The translations under genes were made by a program, and so were the position numbers. The notes under the pieces were generated by a model. That model worked only from the letters and a program-made list of their open reading frames with translations, had not been told where the DNA came from and did not search any database. 8,475 nucleotides of DNA from Sulfidibacterium sp046706345 (lineage in GTDB: Bacteria > Bacteroidota > Bacteroidia > Bacteroidales > F082): assembly GCA_046706345.1 (NCBI GenBank), contig JBJKPL010000276.1, positions 1 to 8,475 on the forward strand, given 5' to 3'. Below, one piece after another: positions 1 through 6,754 of the stretch; position 1 is the first letter of the stretch; each line of letters starts with the position of its first letter.

Positions 1-1173
1 TTTATTGCCTATATATTCATTGGTAAGAATACCGCTGTAGAGGTATACCCCCTTTCCGAAAGCTTTGTCGCTGCGGACCAGATTCTCGATCCCGCCGGCT
101 TCGGTAAGATCCAGCAGCAGGGTCATCAGGAAATTGCTGAGCGAATAGGAAGCGGTATGCGGCACCCGGGAGGCAATGTTGGGGACACAATAATGGGTTA
201 CGCCGTATTCCTTGAAAACAGGATGTTTGTGGGTGGTCTGCCGGGATGTTTCGAAGCATCCTCCCTGGTCGATACTGACATCGACGATCACGGCACCCTG
301 TTTCATTTCCATGATCATTTCTTTGGGAACCATAAAACAAGCCTGCCCCGAGGGAGAATGTTTGGCCCCGATCACCACGTCGGCTTCGTGCAGGGCTTTT
401 TCCAGGATCGGCGGCTGCAGTACGGCGGTAAATACGCGATTTCCCAGCTTATACTGCAACTCCCGCATTTTATAGATCGAATCATCGAAGATCTTCACCT
501 GAGCCCCCATGCCCAGGGCCGTGCGGGCAGCATATTCCGCCACGGTTCCGGCCCCGATGATCACGACTTCCGAAGGTCTGACGCCCGGAAAGCCCCCCAG
601 CATGATGCCTTTTCCGTAATCCGCATGACACAAATATTCAGCGGCGATCATGATGGATGCATTGCCGATGATCTCACTCATGGATTTTACCAACGGAAAA
701 GCACCGGCTTTGTCTTTGATGTATTCATAGGCCACCGCGTTGACCTTTTTCGTCAGTAATTGCTGGAAGTAATTCTTGGAACGTCCCTGCAGGGAAACAG
801 AAGAAAATAACGTCTGCCCTTTGTCCAAAAGCTCGATCTCGGTATCTGTGGGTGCGCTGATCTTGACGATCAGATTCGATTTGTACACTTCCTCCACACT
901 CCGAACGATCTCTGCCCCTGCATCCGCATACTGGCTGTTCGGAAAATAAGCCGCTTTGCCGGCATCTTCTTCCACCAGGACACGGTGACCGTTTTTTATG
1001 AGCACGCCGGCAGCCATGGGTGCCAGCGGAACCCGGCTTTCGTTGGGATCTGATTCGCGGGGAATTCCGATGATAAATTGTTTTTTCGCAGGTTTTCTTT
1101 CCAGGGTTTCTTCCTTGGGCATCAGGCTGTTTTTGTCAGAATACCGAATGTATGTCTTTCCTTCTTCTGTCAT
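1..1173 (-). CDS. ald: Alanine dehydrogenase/PNT-family protein, C-terminus cut by window edge
   Basis: The minus strand is open from the ATG at 1173-1171 to base 1 (391 codons, no stop, no frameshift), so only a short C-terminal tail should be missing compared with the ~370-410 residue family. After an N-terminal extension of about 31 residues comes FIIGIPRE (33-40) and the substrate motif ESRVPLAP with R47; K104 (IVKISAP) matches the second pyruvate-binding residue. The Rossmann nucleotide-binding motif is IIGAGTVAEYAAR (205-217), and VDVSIDQGGCFET (297-309) matches the IDQGG region with the active-site Asp. Characterised alanine dehydrogenases convert L-alanine and NAD+ to pyruvate, ammonium and NADH in the cytosol. 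Their catalytic His (LHL motif) is here Ser127 (SVSL, 126-128 region), so the reaction is uncertain. Third gene of the porX-tsaE-ald operon, 30 bp after tsaE. The family is sure; the exact activity is not. Confidence 0.9.
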   Translation of the reverse strand, partial: MTEEGKTYIRYSDKNSLMPKEETLERKPAKKQFIIGIPRESDPNESRVPLAPMAAGVLIKNGHRVLVEEDAGKAAYFPNSQYADAGAEIVRSVEEVYKSNLIVKISAPTDTEIELLDKGQTLFSSVSLQGRSKNYFQQLLTKKVNAVAYEYIKDKAGAFPLVKSMSEIIGNASIMIAAEYLCHADYGKGIMLGGFPGVRPSEVVIIGAGTVAEYAARTALGMGAQVKIFDDSIYKMRELQYKLGNRVFTAVLQPPILEKALHEADVVIGAKHSPSGQACFMVPKEMIMEMKQGAVIVDVSIDQGGCFETSRQTTHKHPVFKEYGVTHYCVPNIASRVPHTASYSLSNFLMTLLLDLTEAGGIENLVRSDKAFGKGVYLYSGILTNEYIGNK

Positions 1174-1203
1174 TTTTCAGAGGTTTTTGATAGGATCGGC
1201 CTT

Positions 1204-1665
1204 TCAATTAGGTTCTTTTTCATCTTCTGATGGATGTTTGAGGTAACAGGTGATCTCTCGTACTTCGTTCTCGTTTTCCTCAATTGAAATATATACGTAA
1301 GATTCGGGTAAAAGTTGCGAAATCAGTTCTGGCCATTCCAGAAAGCAATAATGGCCACTGTAAAGATATTCCTCAAAACCGATATCAAAAACTTCCTCGA
1401 TCTTGTTAATTCTATAAAAATCAAAATGATAGAATGGGTTTCCCTCGCGGTCATCGTATTCATTGACCAGAGAAAAAGTAGGGCTGCTGGCCACATCCGA
1501 AGACCCCAACGCCTCAGTGAAAGCTTTGATCAGGGTGGTTTTACCCGCCCCCATCTTCCCGTAGAGTGCAAAAACCTTTTCTCCCGGAAAAGTCTCCAGG
1601 ACACGGGCTGCAATTTCTATCAGATCTTCCGGACGGGAAGCTTTCAGCGTAAGTTTATTCTTCAT
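1204..1665 (-). CDS. tsaE: TsaE, ATPase of the tRNA t6A37 threonylcarbamoyl-transferase complex
   Basis: 153 residues, the usual length of TsaE. TsaE works in the cytosol with TsaB and TsaD, using ATP binding and hydrolysis to turn over the complex that puts the threonylcarbamoyl group on A37 of ANN-decoding tRNAs. Visible motifs: the P-loop GKMGAGKT (36-43), the SSPTF switch segment (60-64), HFDFYRI (80-86) and LEWPE (109-113), in the canonical order. The C-terminal tail is short and highly charged (EDEKEPN). The start ATG (1665-1663) shares one base with the porX stop (TAATG), so translation is probably coupled to porX, and this also fixes the start. The alanine dehydrogenase-like gene follows after 30 bp. 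A porX-tsaE-ald order is, as I recall, common in Bacteroidota, so this is conserved context and not a local insertion. Confidence 0.95.
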   Translation of the reverse strand: MKNKLTLKASRPEDLIEIAARVLETFPGEKVFALYGKMGAGKTTLIKAFTEALGSSDVASSPTFSLVNEYDDREGNPFYHFDFYRINKIEEVFDIGFEEYLYSGHYCFLEWPELISQLLPESYVYISIEENENEVREITCYLKHPSEDEKEPN

Positions 1666-3218
1666 TACTTGGCATTCAGTGTGATGAACGGGATCAGCAC
1701 TTCTTCCATGGAGATCCCGCCGTGCTGGAAGGTATTGCTGTAAAATTTGACGTAATAATTATAATTGTTCGGATAAGCAAAGAAAGTGCTGCCGCGGGTG
1801 AAAACCCACCGCGTGCTGACATTGGGTTTGGGCAGGAAATAATCCTCGGGCTGCAACATTTCAAATACTTCCTTTTGATTGTAAGCCAGGCTCTTGCCGT
1901 ATTTATAACGGAGGTTGGTATTCACATTTTTGTCGCCCAGGATCTTTACCGGATCGTGTACCCGGATGGAACCGTGGTCGGTGGTGATGAGGATCTTTAC
2001 GTTTTTCGTAGCCAGGAATTTGATGATCTCGAACAGGGACGAATGTTCGAACCAGGAGGCCATCAGCGACCGGTAGGCCGATTCGTTGTCTGCCAGCTCC
2101 CGGATGATCTCCATTTCGGTGCGGGCATGCGATAGCATGTCCACGAAGTTGTATACGATCACGTTAAAATCAAACTGCATGAGGTTGGACACATTTTCCA
2201 GCAGCTTTTTTCCGGCCTCATGATTCCGGATCTTATTATAGGAATACTTGACCTGCTTGCCGTATCTCTTGAATTGTTCGCCCAAAAGCTCGGCTTCGAA
2301 CTGATTTTTCGTTCCTTCGTCTTGCTCGTCGACCCAATATTGCGGAAACCGGTTTCGGATCTCCAGGGGCATCATGCCGGAGAACAGGGCGTTCCGTGCA
2401 TATTGCGTGGTGGTGGGCAGGATGCTGTAATACAGATCGTCTTCCTCCACCCGGAAGTAGTTGCTGATCATGGGCTCGATGGTTTTCCACTGGTCGTAAC
2501 GCAAATTGTCGATGAGCAGCAGGAAGACCTTCTGGCTTTTTCCCAATTGAGGCAGAACTTTTTCTTTGATGAGCGTATGCGACTGGACCGGTTTTTCTTC
2601 CGATTTTCCATATAGCCAGTCCATGTAATTGGAGGAATAGAACTTGGAAAAGCCGACATTGGCTTCATTTTTCTGCAATGATAACACCTCCGTGATGCCC
2701 TGATCGTCGGATTTCTCCAGGTCGATCTCCCATCGGACGAGCTTTTTGTAGATCTCCATCCAGTCTCTGATGCCCAATCGGTCCTGCAGCCGCATGCTGA
2801 TCTCGCGGAATTCCTGCTGGTAGTTCATCGTGGCCTTCTCTCCCACCAGTTTTTTATTTTCCAGGTTCCGCTTCAGCGAAAGCAGGATTTGGCTGGGTTT
2901 TACGGGTTTGATCAGGTAATCGGCGATGTTGGAGCCAATGGCATCCTCCATGATGGACTCCTCTTCGCTTTTGGTGATCATCACCACGGGGAGGCCGGGT
3001 TGTGTATCTTTCAGTTTTTCAAGGACCTCTATTCCGCTGAGCCCGGGCATCTGTTCATCCAGAAAAACGATATCAAAGGTTTCTTCGGCCACTTTTTCCA
3101 GCACATCATCACCGCTGTTGACCGCTACCACCTCGAAACCTTTTTCCTGAAGAAAGATAATGTGCGGGCGCAGCATCTCGATTTCATCATCGGCCCAAAG
3201 AATTTTTGTTTTACCCAT
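1665..3218 (-). CDS. porX: PorX-type response regulator with alkaline phosphatase/PglZ effector domain
   Basis: 517 residues in two parts. Residues 1-~125 form a CheY-like receiver with the acidic pair D10/D11, phospho-acceptor D54 (VFLDEQMPG), T82 and K104 (IKP), all intact. A helical linker (~126-225) leads to an alkaline-phosphatase-superfamily (PglZ) domain: LLLIDNLRYDQ with metal ligand D237, the TTTQYARN nucleophile region with T271, D360 and H364 (FVDMLSHAR), D414/H415 (TTDHGS) and H499 (FQHGGIS). PorX of Porphyromonas and Flavobacterium is phosphorylated in the PorXY pathway, supports the type IX secretion system, and its effector is a zinc-dependent phosphodiesterase acting on linear and cyclic oligonucleotides. 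All metal and nucleophile positions are present, so I infer an active enzyme. No PorY kinase lies in the window. First gene of the operon; the leader is described separately. Start ATG at 3218-3216; no clear Shine-Dalgarno, normal for the phylum. Confidence 0.93.
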   Translation of the reverse strand: MGKTKILWADDEIEMLRPHIIFLQEKGFEVVAVNSGDDVLEKVAEETFDIVFLDEQMPGLSGIEVLEKLKDTQPGLPVVMITKSEEESIMEDAIGSNIADYLIKPVKPSQILLSLKRNLENKKLVGEKATMNYQQEFREISMRLQDRLGIRDWMEIYKKLVRWEIDLEKSDDQGITEVLSLQKNEANVGFSKFYSSNYMDWLYGKSEEKPVQSHTLIKEKVLPQLGKSQKVFLLLIDNLRYDQWKTIEPMISNYFRVEEDDLYYSILPTTTQYARNALFSGMMPLEIRNRFPQYWVDEQDEGTKNQFEAELLGEQFKRYGKQVKYSYNKIRNHEAGKKLLENVSNLMQFDFNVIVYNFVDMLSHARTEMEIIRELADNESAYRSLMASWFEHSSLFEIIKFLATKNVKILITTDHGSIRVHDPVKILGDKNVNTNLRYKYGKSLAYNQKEVFEMLQPEDYFLPKPNVSTRWVFTRGSTFFAYPNNYNYYVKFYSNTFQHGGISMEEVLIPFITLNAK

Positions 3219-3263
3219 TCGTTCGTTGTTTTGATTTTGTATTCCACATCCTCGATTATTGGC

Positions 3264-3271
3264 TATCTTTG
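3264..3271 (+). promoter_or_regulatory. Candidate -7 box of the HD-gene promoter
   Basis: TATCTTTG matches the Bacteroidota -7 consensus TAnnTTTG exactly. No TTTG sits at the ideal distance upstream; the nearest, 3236-3239, leaves a 24 bp spacer, a little long, so the -33 element is weak or absent. A start near 3275-3277 would give the HD gene a leader of about 100 nt that contains the hairpin at 3324-3354. Prediction from consensus only. Confidence 0.5.
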
Positions 3272-3323
3272 CCCCTATTAAAGGGCAGAGATTTACCTCT
3301 TTGCGGATTTGGTTTTACAAAAA

Positions 3324-3354
3324 TCAGGCATTTCCCCCACACGGAAAAGCCTGA
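3324..3354 (-). terminator. Terminator-like hairpin in the porX/HD divergent region
   Basis: Arms TCAGGCATTTCC (3324-3335) and GGAAAAGCCTGA (3343-3354) pair at 11 of 12 positions around a 7-base loop. Read on the minus strand the stem is followed by TTTTTG (3323-3318), so it resembles a factor-independent terminator for transcription moving toward porX; on the plus strand the stem is followed by A-rich sequence and would not terminate. It begins about where the porX transcript is predicted to start, so it could be a 5' stabilising hairpin, an attenuator, or a block to antisense transcription from the HD gene. The structure is seen; its role is inferred. Confidence 0.5.
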
Positions 3355-3358
3355 AAAA

Positions 3359-3390
3359 CAAATTTAAGAAAATTTATGAGTGCCCGCAAC
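3359..3390 (-). promoter_or_regulatory. Candidate porX operon promoter (-33 GTTG, -7 TAAATTTG)
   Basis: On the minus strand TAAATTTG (3366-3359) fits TAnnTTTG exactly, and GTTG (3390-3387), one base off the TTTG -33 element, lies 20 bp upstream, within the usual spacing. Predicted transcription start is about 3355-3352, giving a porX leader near 135 nt that opens with the hairpin at 3354-3324. The promoter overlaps the start codon of the divergent HD gene. Consensus-based prediction only. Confidence 0.5.
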
Positions 3391-4626
3391 TTGAACAAGC
3401 GCAAAATATTCAACGATCCGGTTTACGGATTTATTCCCATCACAGACGACCTGATATTCGATGTGGTCGAGCATCCCTTTTTCCAGCGTCTGCGCCGGAT
3501 CAAACAGCTGGGACTGACCCATTTGGTATATCCCGGGGCCCTGCATACCCGTTTTCAGCATTCGCTGGGCGCCATGTATCTGATGGGACGCGGAATCTCG
3601 GAGTTGAAAATGAAGGGACATGCCATCACCCCTGAGGAATCGGCGGCCGCCCAGATCGCCATGCTGCTGCACGACATCGGCCATGGCCCTTACTCCCATG
3701 CCCTGGAGCACAGCATTGTTCACAAAGTGAGCCATGAAAGTATTTCCAAATGGTTTATGCAACGCCTGAACCTTGAATTTGACGGCCGGTTGCAGATGGC
3801 CCTGGATGTGTTCGAAGGGCGCTACCCGAAGCATTTTTTACAGCAAATGGTTTCCAGTCAGTTTGATATGGACCGCCTGGACTATCTGAAACGCGACAGT
3901 TTTTTTACCGGAGTGGCCGAAGGGACCGTCAATTATGAGCGGTTGCTGAACATGCTGCAGATTGCCAACGACCAACCCGTGATCGAAATCAAAGGCATCT
4001 ATTCGGTGGAAAAGTTCATTACGGCGCGCCGTCTGATGTATTGGCAGGTATATCTTCACAAGACGGTGCTGGTGGCGGAATACATGGCCATTCATTTGCT
4101 GAAAAGAGCCAAGTTCCTGGCCATGAACGGCGAGAAACTTTTTGGTACGCCCGCCCTGAGATTTTTCCTCGAAAATGCCGTGCATGAAAAGGATTTTCTC
4201 CAGGATCCGGGGGTGCTCGAACGGTTTGCCCAGCTCGATGACTTTGATATCTTCACTTCGATGAAAGTCTGGATGGAGCATCCGGATAAAGTACTTTCTT
4301 CGCTAAGTAAAGCCCTGGTGGACAGAAAGCTGTTCAGGATCGAGCTTCAGAATGAAAAATTTGACGAGAGGAAAATATCCCGTATCCGGAAAGCGACAAA
4401 AAAACAATACGGCCTTTCCGATGAGGAACTCCCCTATTTTGTCTTCGATGAAAGCACCTCCAATTACATGTACAAGCCGGGGGTGGATAAGATCAACATC
4501 CTGTTCAAGGATGGGACGGTGAAAGACATCACCGAAGTCTCCGATCAGTTGAATATCAATATGCTGTCAAAGCCGACCACCAAGTTTTTCCTGTGTTATC
4601 CCAAAGAGGTTCTTTGGGAAGACTGA
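3376..4626 (+). CDS. HD-domain phosphohydrolase, SAMHD1/dNTPase-like (COG1078 type)
   Basis: 416 residues, soluble, no signal peptide. The HD metal site is complete: H62 in the TRFQHSLG motif (58-65), H99-D100 in LLHDIGHGPYSH (97-108), and D166 within the segment FDMDRLDYLKRD (163-174). The helper motif VYPGALHTRFQHSLG and the DMDRLDYL segment are those of the SAMHD1-like group, whose studied members remove triphosphate from (d)NTPs; the substrate of the Bacteroidota members is not established to my knowledge. Residues beyond ~200 form the family's helical region and a C-terminal domain without recognisable catalytic motifs. Start ATG 3376 follows an A/T-rich stretch without a Shine-Dalgarno. 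Divergent from porX across 157 bp, an arrangement I recall in other Bacteroidota genomes. No terminator is obvious after its stop. Family sure, substrate unknown. Confidence 0.88.
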   Translation: MSARNLNKRKIFNDPVYGFIPITDDLIFDVVEHPFFQRLRRIKQLGLTHLVYPGALHTRFQHSLGAMYLMGRGISELKMKGHAITPEESAAAQIAMLLHDIGHGPYSHALEHSIVHKVSHESISKWFMQRLNLEFDGRLQMALDVFEGRYPKHFLQQMVSSQFDMDRLDYLKRDSFFTGVAEGTVNYERLLNMLQIANDQPVIEIKGIYSVEKFITARRLMYWQVYLHKTVLVAEYMAIHLLKRAKFLAMNGEKLFGTPALRFFLENAVHEKDFLQDPGVLERFAQLDDFDIFTSMKVWMEHPDKVLSSLSKALVDRKLFRIELQNEKFDERKISRIRKATKKQYGLSDEELPYFVFDESTSNYMYKPGVDKINILFKDGTVKDITEVSDQLNINMLSKPTTKFFLCYPKEVLWED

Positions 4627-4692
4627 GGGAGGAAAAAATTGCTTTTACGGTCAAAATCTTATTTAAATTTCTTAATTTTAACCCTTGTGGCA

Positions 4693-4750
4693 CGGCTTTG
4701 GTATCTTTTTAAGATCATTAACAGGAAAATCAAATGATCATCCAAAGCCG
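4693..4750. repeat. Nested inverted repeats in the recQ leader
   Basis: An outer perfect 9-bp inverted repeat CGGCTTTGG (4693-4701) / CCAAAGCCG (4742-4750) encloses an inner 7-bp repeat GATCATT (4713-4719) / AATGATC (4733-4739). The structure spans the promoter-like box and the likely transcription start upstream of recQ, so it could be a protein-binding site or partly a leader hairpin. Apart from this and the promoter-like box, the gap 4627-4789 shows only A/T-rich sequence. Confidence 0.4.
4702..4709 (+). promoter_or_regulatory. Candidate -7 box for recQ operon
   Basis: TATCTTTT differs from TAnnTTTG only at the last base and lies about 80 bp before the recQ ATG. Upstream sequence is A/T-rich, with TTTT at 4676-4679 as a poor -33 candidate. 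If real, transcription starts near 4713, which rules out the TTG at 4685 as a translation start. Weak single-box prediction. Confidence 0.35.
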
Positions 4751-4789
4751 GTCCGAAGATCGAATGGAAAAAAAACAGCATTGGAAACC

Positions 4790-6718
4790 ATGAGCCAGGA
4801 GGCAAAAAAAATACTGACCGAATACTGGGGCTATACGCGCTTTCGGCCCCTGCAGGAAGAGATCATCGACTCGGTCCTACAGGGAAAGGATACACTGGCC
4901 CTCCTGGCCACTGGTGGCGGCAAGTCGTTGACCTTTCAGATCCCCGGCCTGCTCAAACAGGGATGCTGTCTGGTGATCACTCCGCTGATCTCCCTGATGA
5001 AAGATCAGGCGGACCGCCTGAAAAAACTGGGTATTTTTGCCAAAGCGCTCTATACAGGGATGTTCCATGATGAGATCGAAGCCGTGTTGTCGGAAGCCAT
5101 CCACGGAAAGTTGAAATTCCTTTATGTTTCGCCCGAAAGGCTGATGAGCGCCAGTTTTCAATATGCCCTGGCGAAAATCAACGTAAACCTGATTGCCGTG
5201 GATGAGGCCCATTGTATTTCCCAGTGGGGATATAACTTCCGGCCGACCTATCTGAAAATTGCTGAAATCCGGAAATATTTTGCAGGCATACCTGTGCTGG
5301 CGCTGACGGCAACGGCAACGCCCCGGGTGGTGGACGACATCATGGAAAAGCTGAATTTCAAGGCCCCGCATGTGATGCGCAGCAGTTTCGAACGCAAAAA
5401 CCTTGCTTTCCAGGTCTTCAGCGAAAACGACAAAACCGCCCGACTGATCCGGCTGCTGGCACCTGAAAAGGGTTCCGCCATTGTCTATGTGCGAAACCGA
5501 AGGAAAACCCGTGCCCTTTCGGAGATCCTGTCGAAGAACAATATCTCGGCGTCGTTCTATCATGCCGGCCTGGACCAGAAAACCAGGCGCGACAGGCAGA
5601 ACTACTGGACTATGGGCAAGATCCGCGTGCTGGTGGCCACCAATGCTTTCGGCATGGGCATCGACAAAGCCGATGTGCGCCAGGTGATCCATTACGATCT
5701 TCCCGACTGTCTGGAATCTTATTACCAGGAAGCCGGTCGAGCCGGAAGAGACGGAAAACCGGCCACGGCTACCCTGCTCTTCAACAACCAGGATATCGGT
5801 CATGCCAAAAAGCAACTGGTGGAATCCTTCCCCGAAATTGAAACCATTCGCAACATTTACAATGCCCTGGGCAATTATTTTCAAATTCCCGAAGGCAGTG
5901 GCCAGGATATGGGATACGACTTTAAGATCACCGATTTTGCCAACCAATACGGATTTGGGCTGATCACGCTTTACAGCGCTATCAAACTGATGGAGAAGGA
6001 AGGTTACCTCGCCTTTGATGAGTCCAGCGGTCGTTTTTCAAAACTCATCATCCGGCTCGACCATGAGGACCTCTACCGCTTTATGGTGGAACATGAGCGG
6101 TTTGAGATCCTGCTAAAAGAGATCATGCGGTCGTTTGGAGGCATTTTTAACGATTATGTGGCCATCGATGAGAAATTGATCGCCAAAAGGGCCGAAATGC
6201 CCGTAGAAGACGTTTATAAGGCGCTGAAGTACCTTTCTCAGATTCAGATCGTGAGTTACATCCCGCTGCGAACGAGCCCTCAGATCTTCTTTAATACCAT
6301 GCGCCTACCCAAAGAAAATATCGGTTTTTCCCACGAGAACTATCAGAATCTGAAGGCTGCGGCTGCCCAAAGACTGGACTCCCTGATCGACTTTCTGGTA
6401 AACAACCGTGAATGCCGCAGTGTACAATTGTTGCGTTATTTTGGTGAAACCGGCGGCAAGCGGTGTGGCCTCTGTGACGTTTGTGGTTCCCTCAACCAGA
6501 TGGACCTCTCGGAGCTGGAGTTTGAGACCCTCAGCGCTGCCATTAAACGGGTGCTGCAGGAACAGCCCCGGAATTTGTACGATCTGGTGTCGATTATGGC
6601 GGATTATGATGAAAAAAAGGTCCTTTCCGTGGTCCAGTGGCTGAGCGACAACCGGCAGATCATCCGGCAAAAGGACGACTTGCTGGCCTGGCATGAACAA
6701 ATGGACCTGGGAATTTGA
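4790..6718 (+). CDS. recQ: RecQ-family ATP-dependent DNA helicase with C-terminal zinc cluster
   Basis: 642 residues from the ATG at 4790; the frame stays open upstream to a TTG at 4685, but that segment is not RecQ-like and overlaps the promoter-like box. RecQ unwinds DNA 3' to 5' in repair and recombination. Motifs: FRPLQ motif 0 (18-22), Walker A TGGGKS (41-46), DEAH (138-141), aromatic-rich loop SQWGYNFRPTY (144-154), LTATATP (172-178), NAFGMGIDKADVRQVIHYDLP (285-305 region) and motif VI QEAGRAGRDG (313-322). C542, C559, C562 and C565 (CRSVQLLRYFGE...CGLCDVC) form the RecQ zinc site, but it lies near the C-terminus, after a ~200-residue helical/winged-helix-like part, unlike E. coli RecQ where it directly follows the helicase core. 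No HRDC domain is recognisable. This fits the shorter Bacteroidota RecQ paralogue. The loop has Tyr148-Asn149 where WGHDFRP is usual. Followed after 36 bp by the barrel gene; probably co-transcribed. Confidence 0.94.
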   Translation: MSQEAKKILTEYWGYTRFRPLQEEIIDSVLQGKDTLALLATGGGKSLTFQIPGLLKQGCCLVITPLISLMKDQADRLKKLGIFAKALYTGMFHDEIEAVLSEAIHGKLKFLYVSPERLMSASFQYALAKINVNLIAVDEAHCISQWGYNFRPTYLKIAEIRKYFAGIPVLALTATATPRVVDDIMEKLNFKAPHVMRSSFERKNLAFQVFSENDKTARLIRLLAPEKGSAIVYVRNRRKTRALSEILSKNNISASFYHAGLDQKTRRDRQNYWTMGKIRVLVATNAFGMGIDKADVRQVIHYDLPDCLESYYQEAGRAGRDGKPATATLLFNNQDIGHAKKQLVESFPEIETIRNIYNALGNYFQIPEGSGQDMGYDFKITDFANQYGFGLITLYSAIKLMEKEGYLAFDESSGRFSKLIIRLDHEDLYRFMVEHERFEILLKEIMRSFGGIFNDYVAIDEKLIAKRAEMPVEDVYKALKYLSQIQIVSYIPLRTSPQIFFNTMRLPKENIGFSHENYQNLKAAAAQRLDSLIDFLVNNRECRSVQLLRYFGETGGKRCGLCDVCGSLNQMDLSELEFETLSAAIKRVLQEQPRNLYDLVSIMADYDEKKVLSVVQWLSDNRQIIRQKDDLLAWHEQMDLGI

Positions 6719-6754
6719 GAACACCATTCCGTGAATAATTTAAACCATGAAATC

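Noticed and set aside
1..340. Possible frameshift or separate gene at the left edge
   Set aside because: Reading the minus strand codon by codon shows the dehydrogenase frame continuous to base 1; a shorter frame there is a shadow.
157..759. 200-codon plus-strand open frame
   Set aside because: It is antisense to the intact alanine dehydrogenase-like gene, and its translation shows no family signature.
3273..3286. Short inverted repeat GCCC/GGGC near the HD promoter
   Set aside because: Arms of only four bases around an A/T-rich middle are too weak to call an operator.
4685..4789. Upstream TTG start adding 35 residues to RecQ
   Set aside because: The extra segment is not RecQ-like, includes the promoter-like box, and the ATG at 4790 gives the usual RecQ N-terminus.
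4877..5947. Long open frame (356 codons) on the minus strand inside recQ
   Set aside because: It lies wholly antisense to an intact, motif-rich RecQ gene; its translation has no recognisable domain and is rich in His, Gln and Gly as mirror frames often are.
6731..6754. GTG start adding 8 residues to the barrel protein
   Set aside because: It would put a polar stretch before a signal peptide that starts properly at the ATG at 6755.
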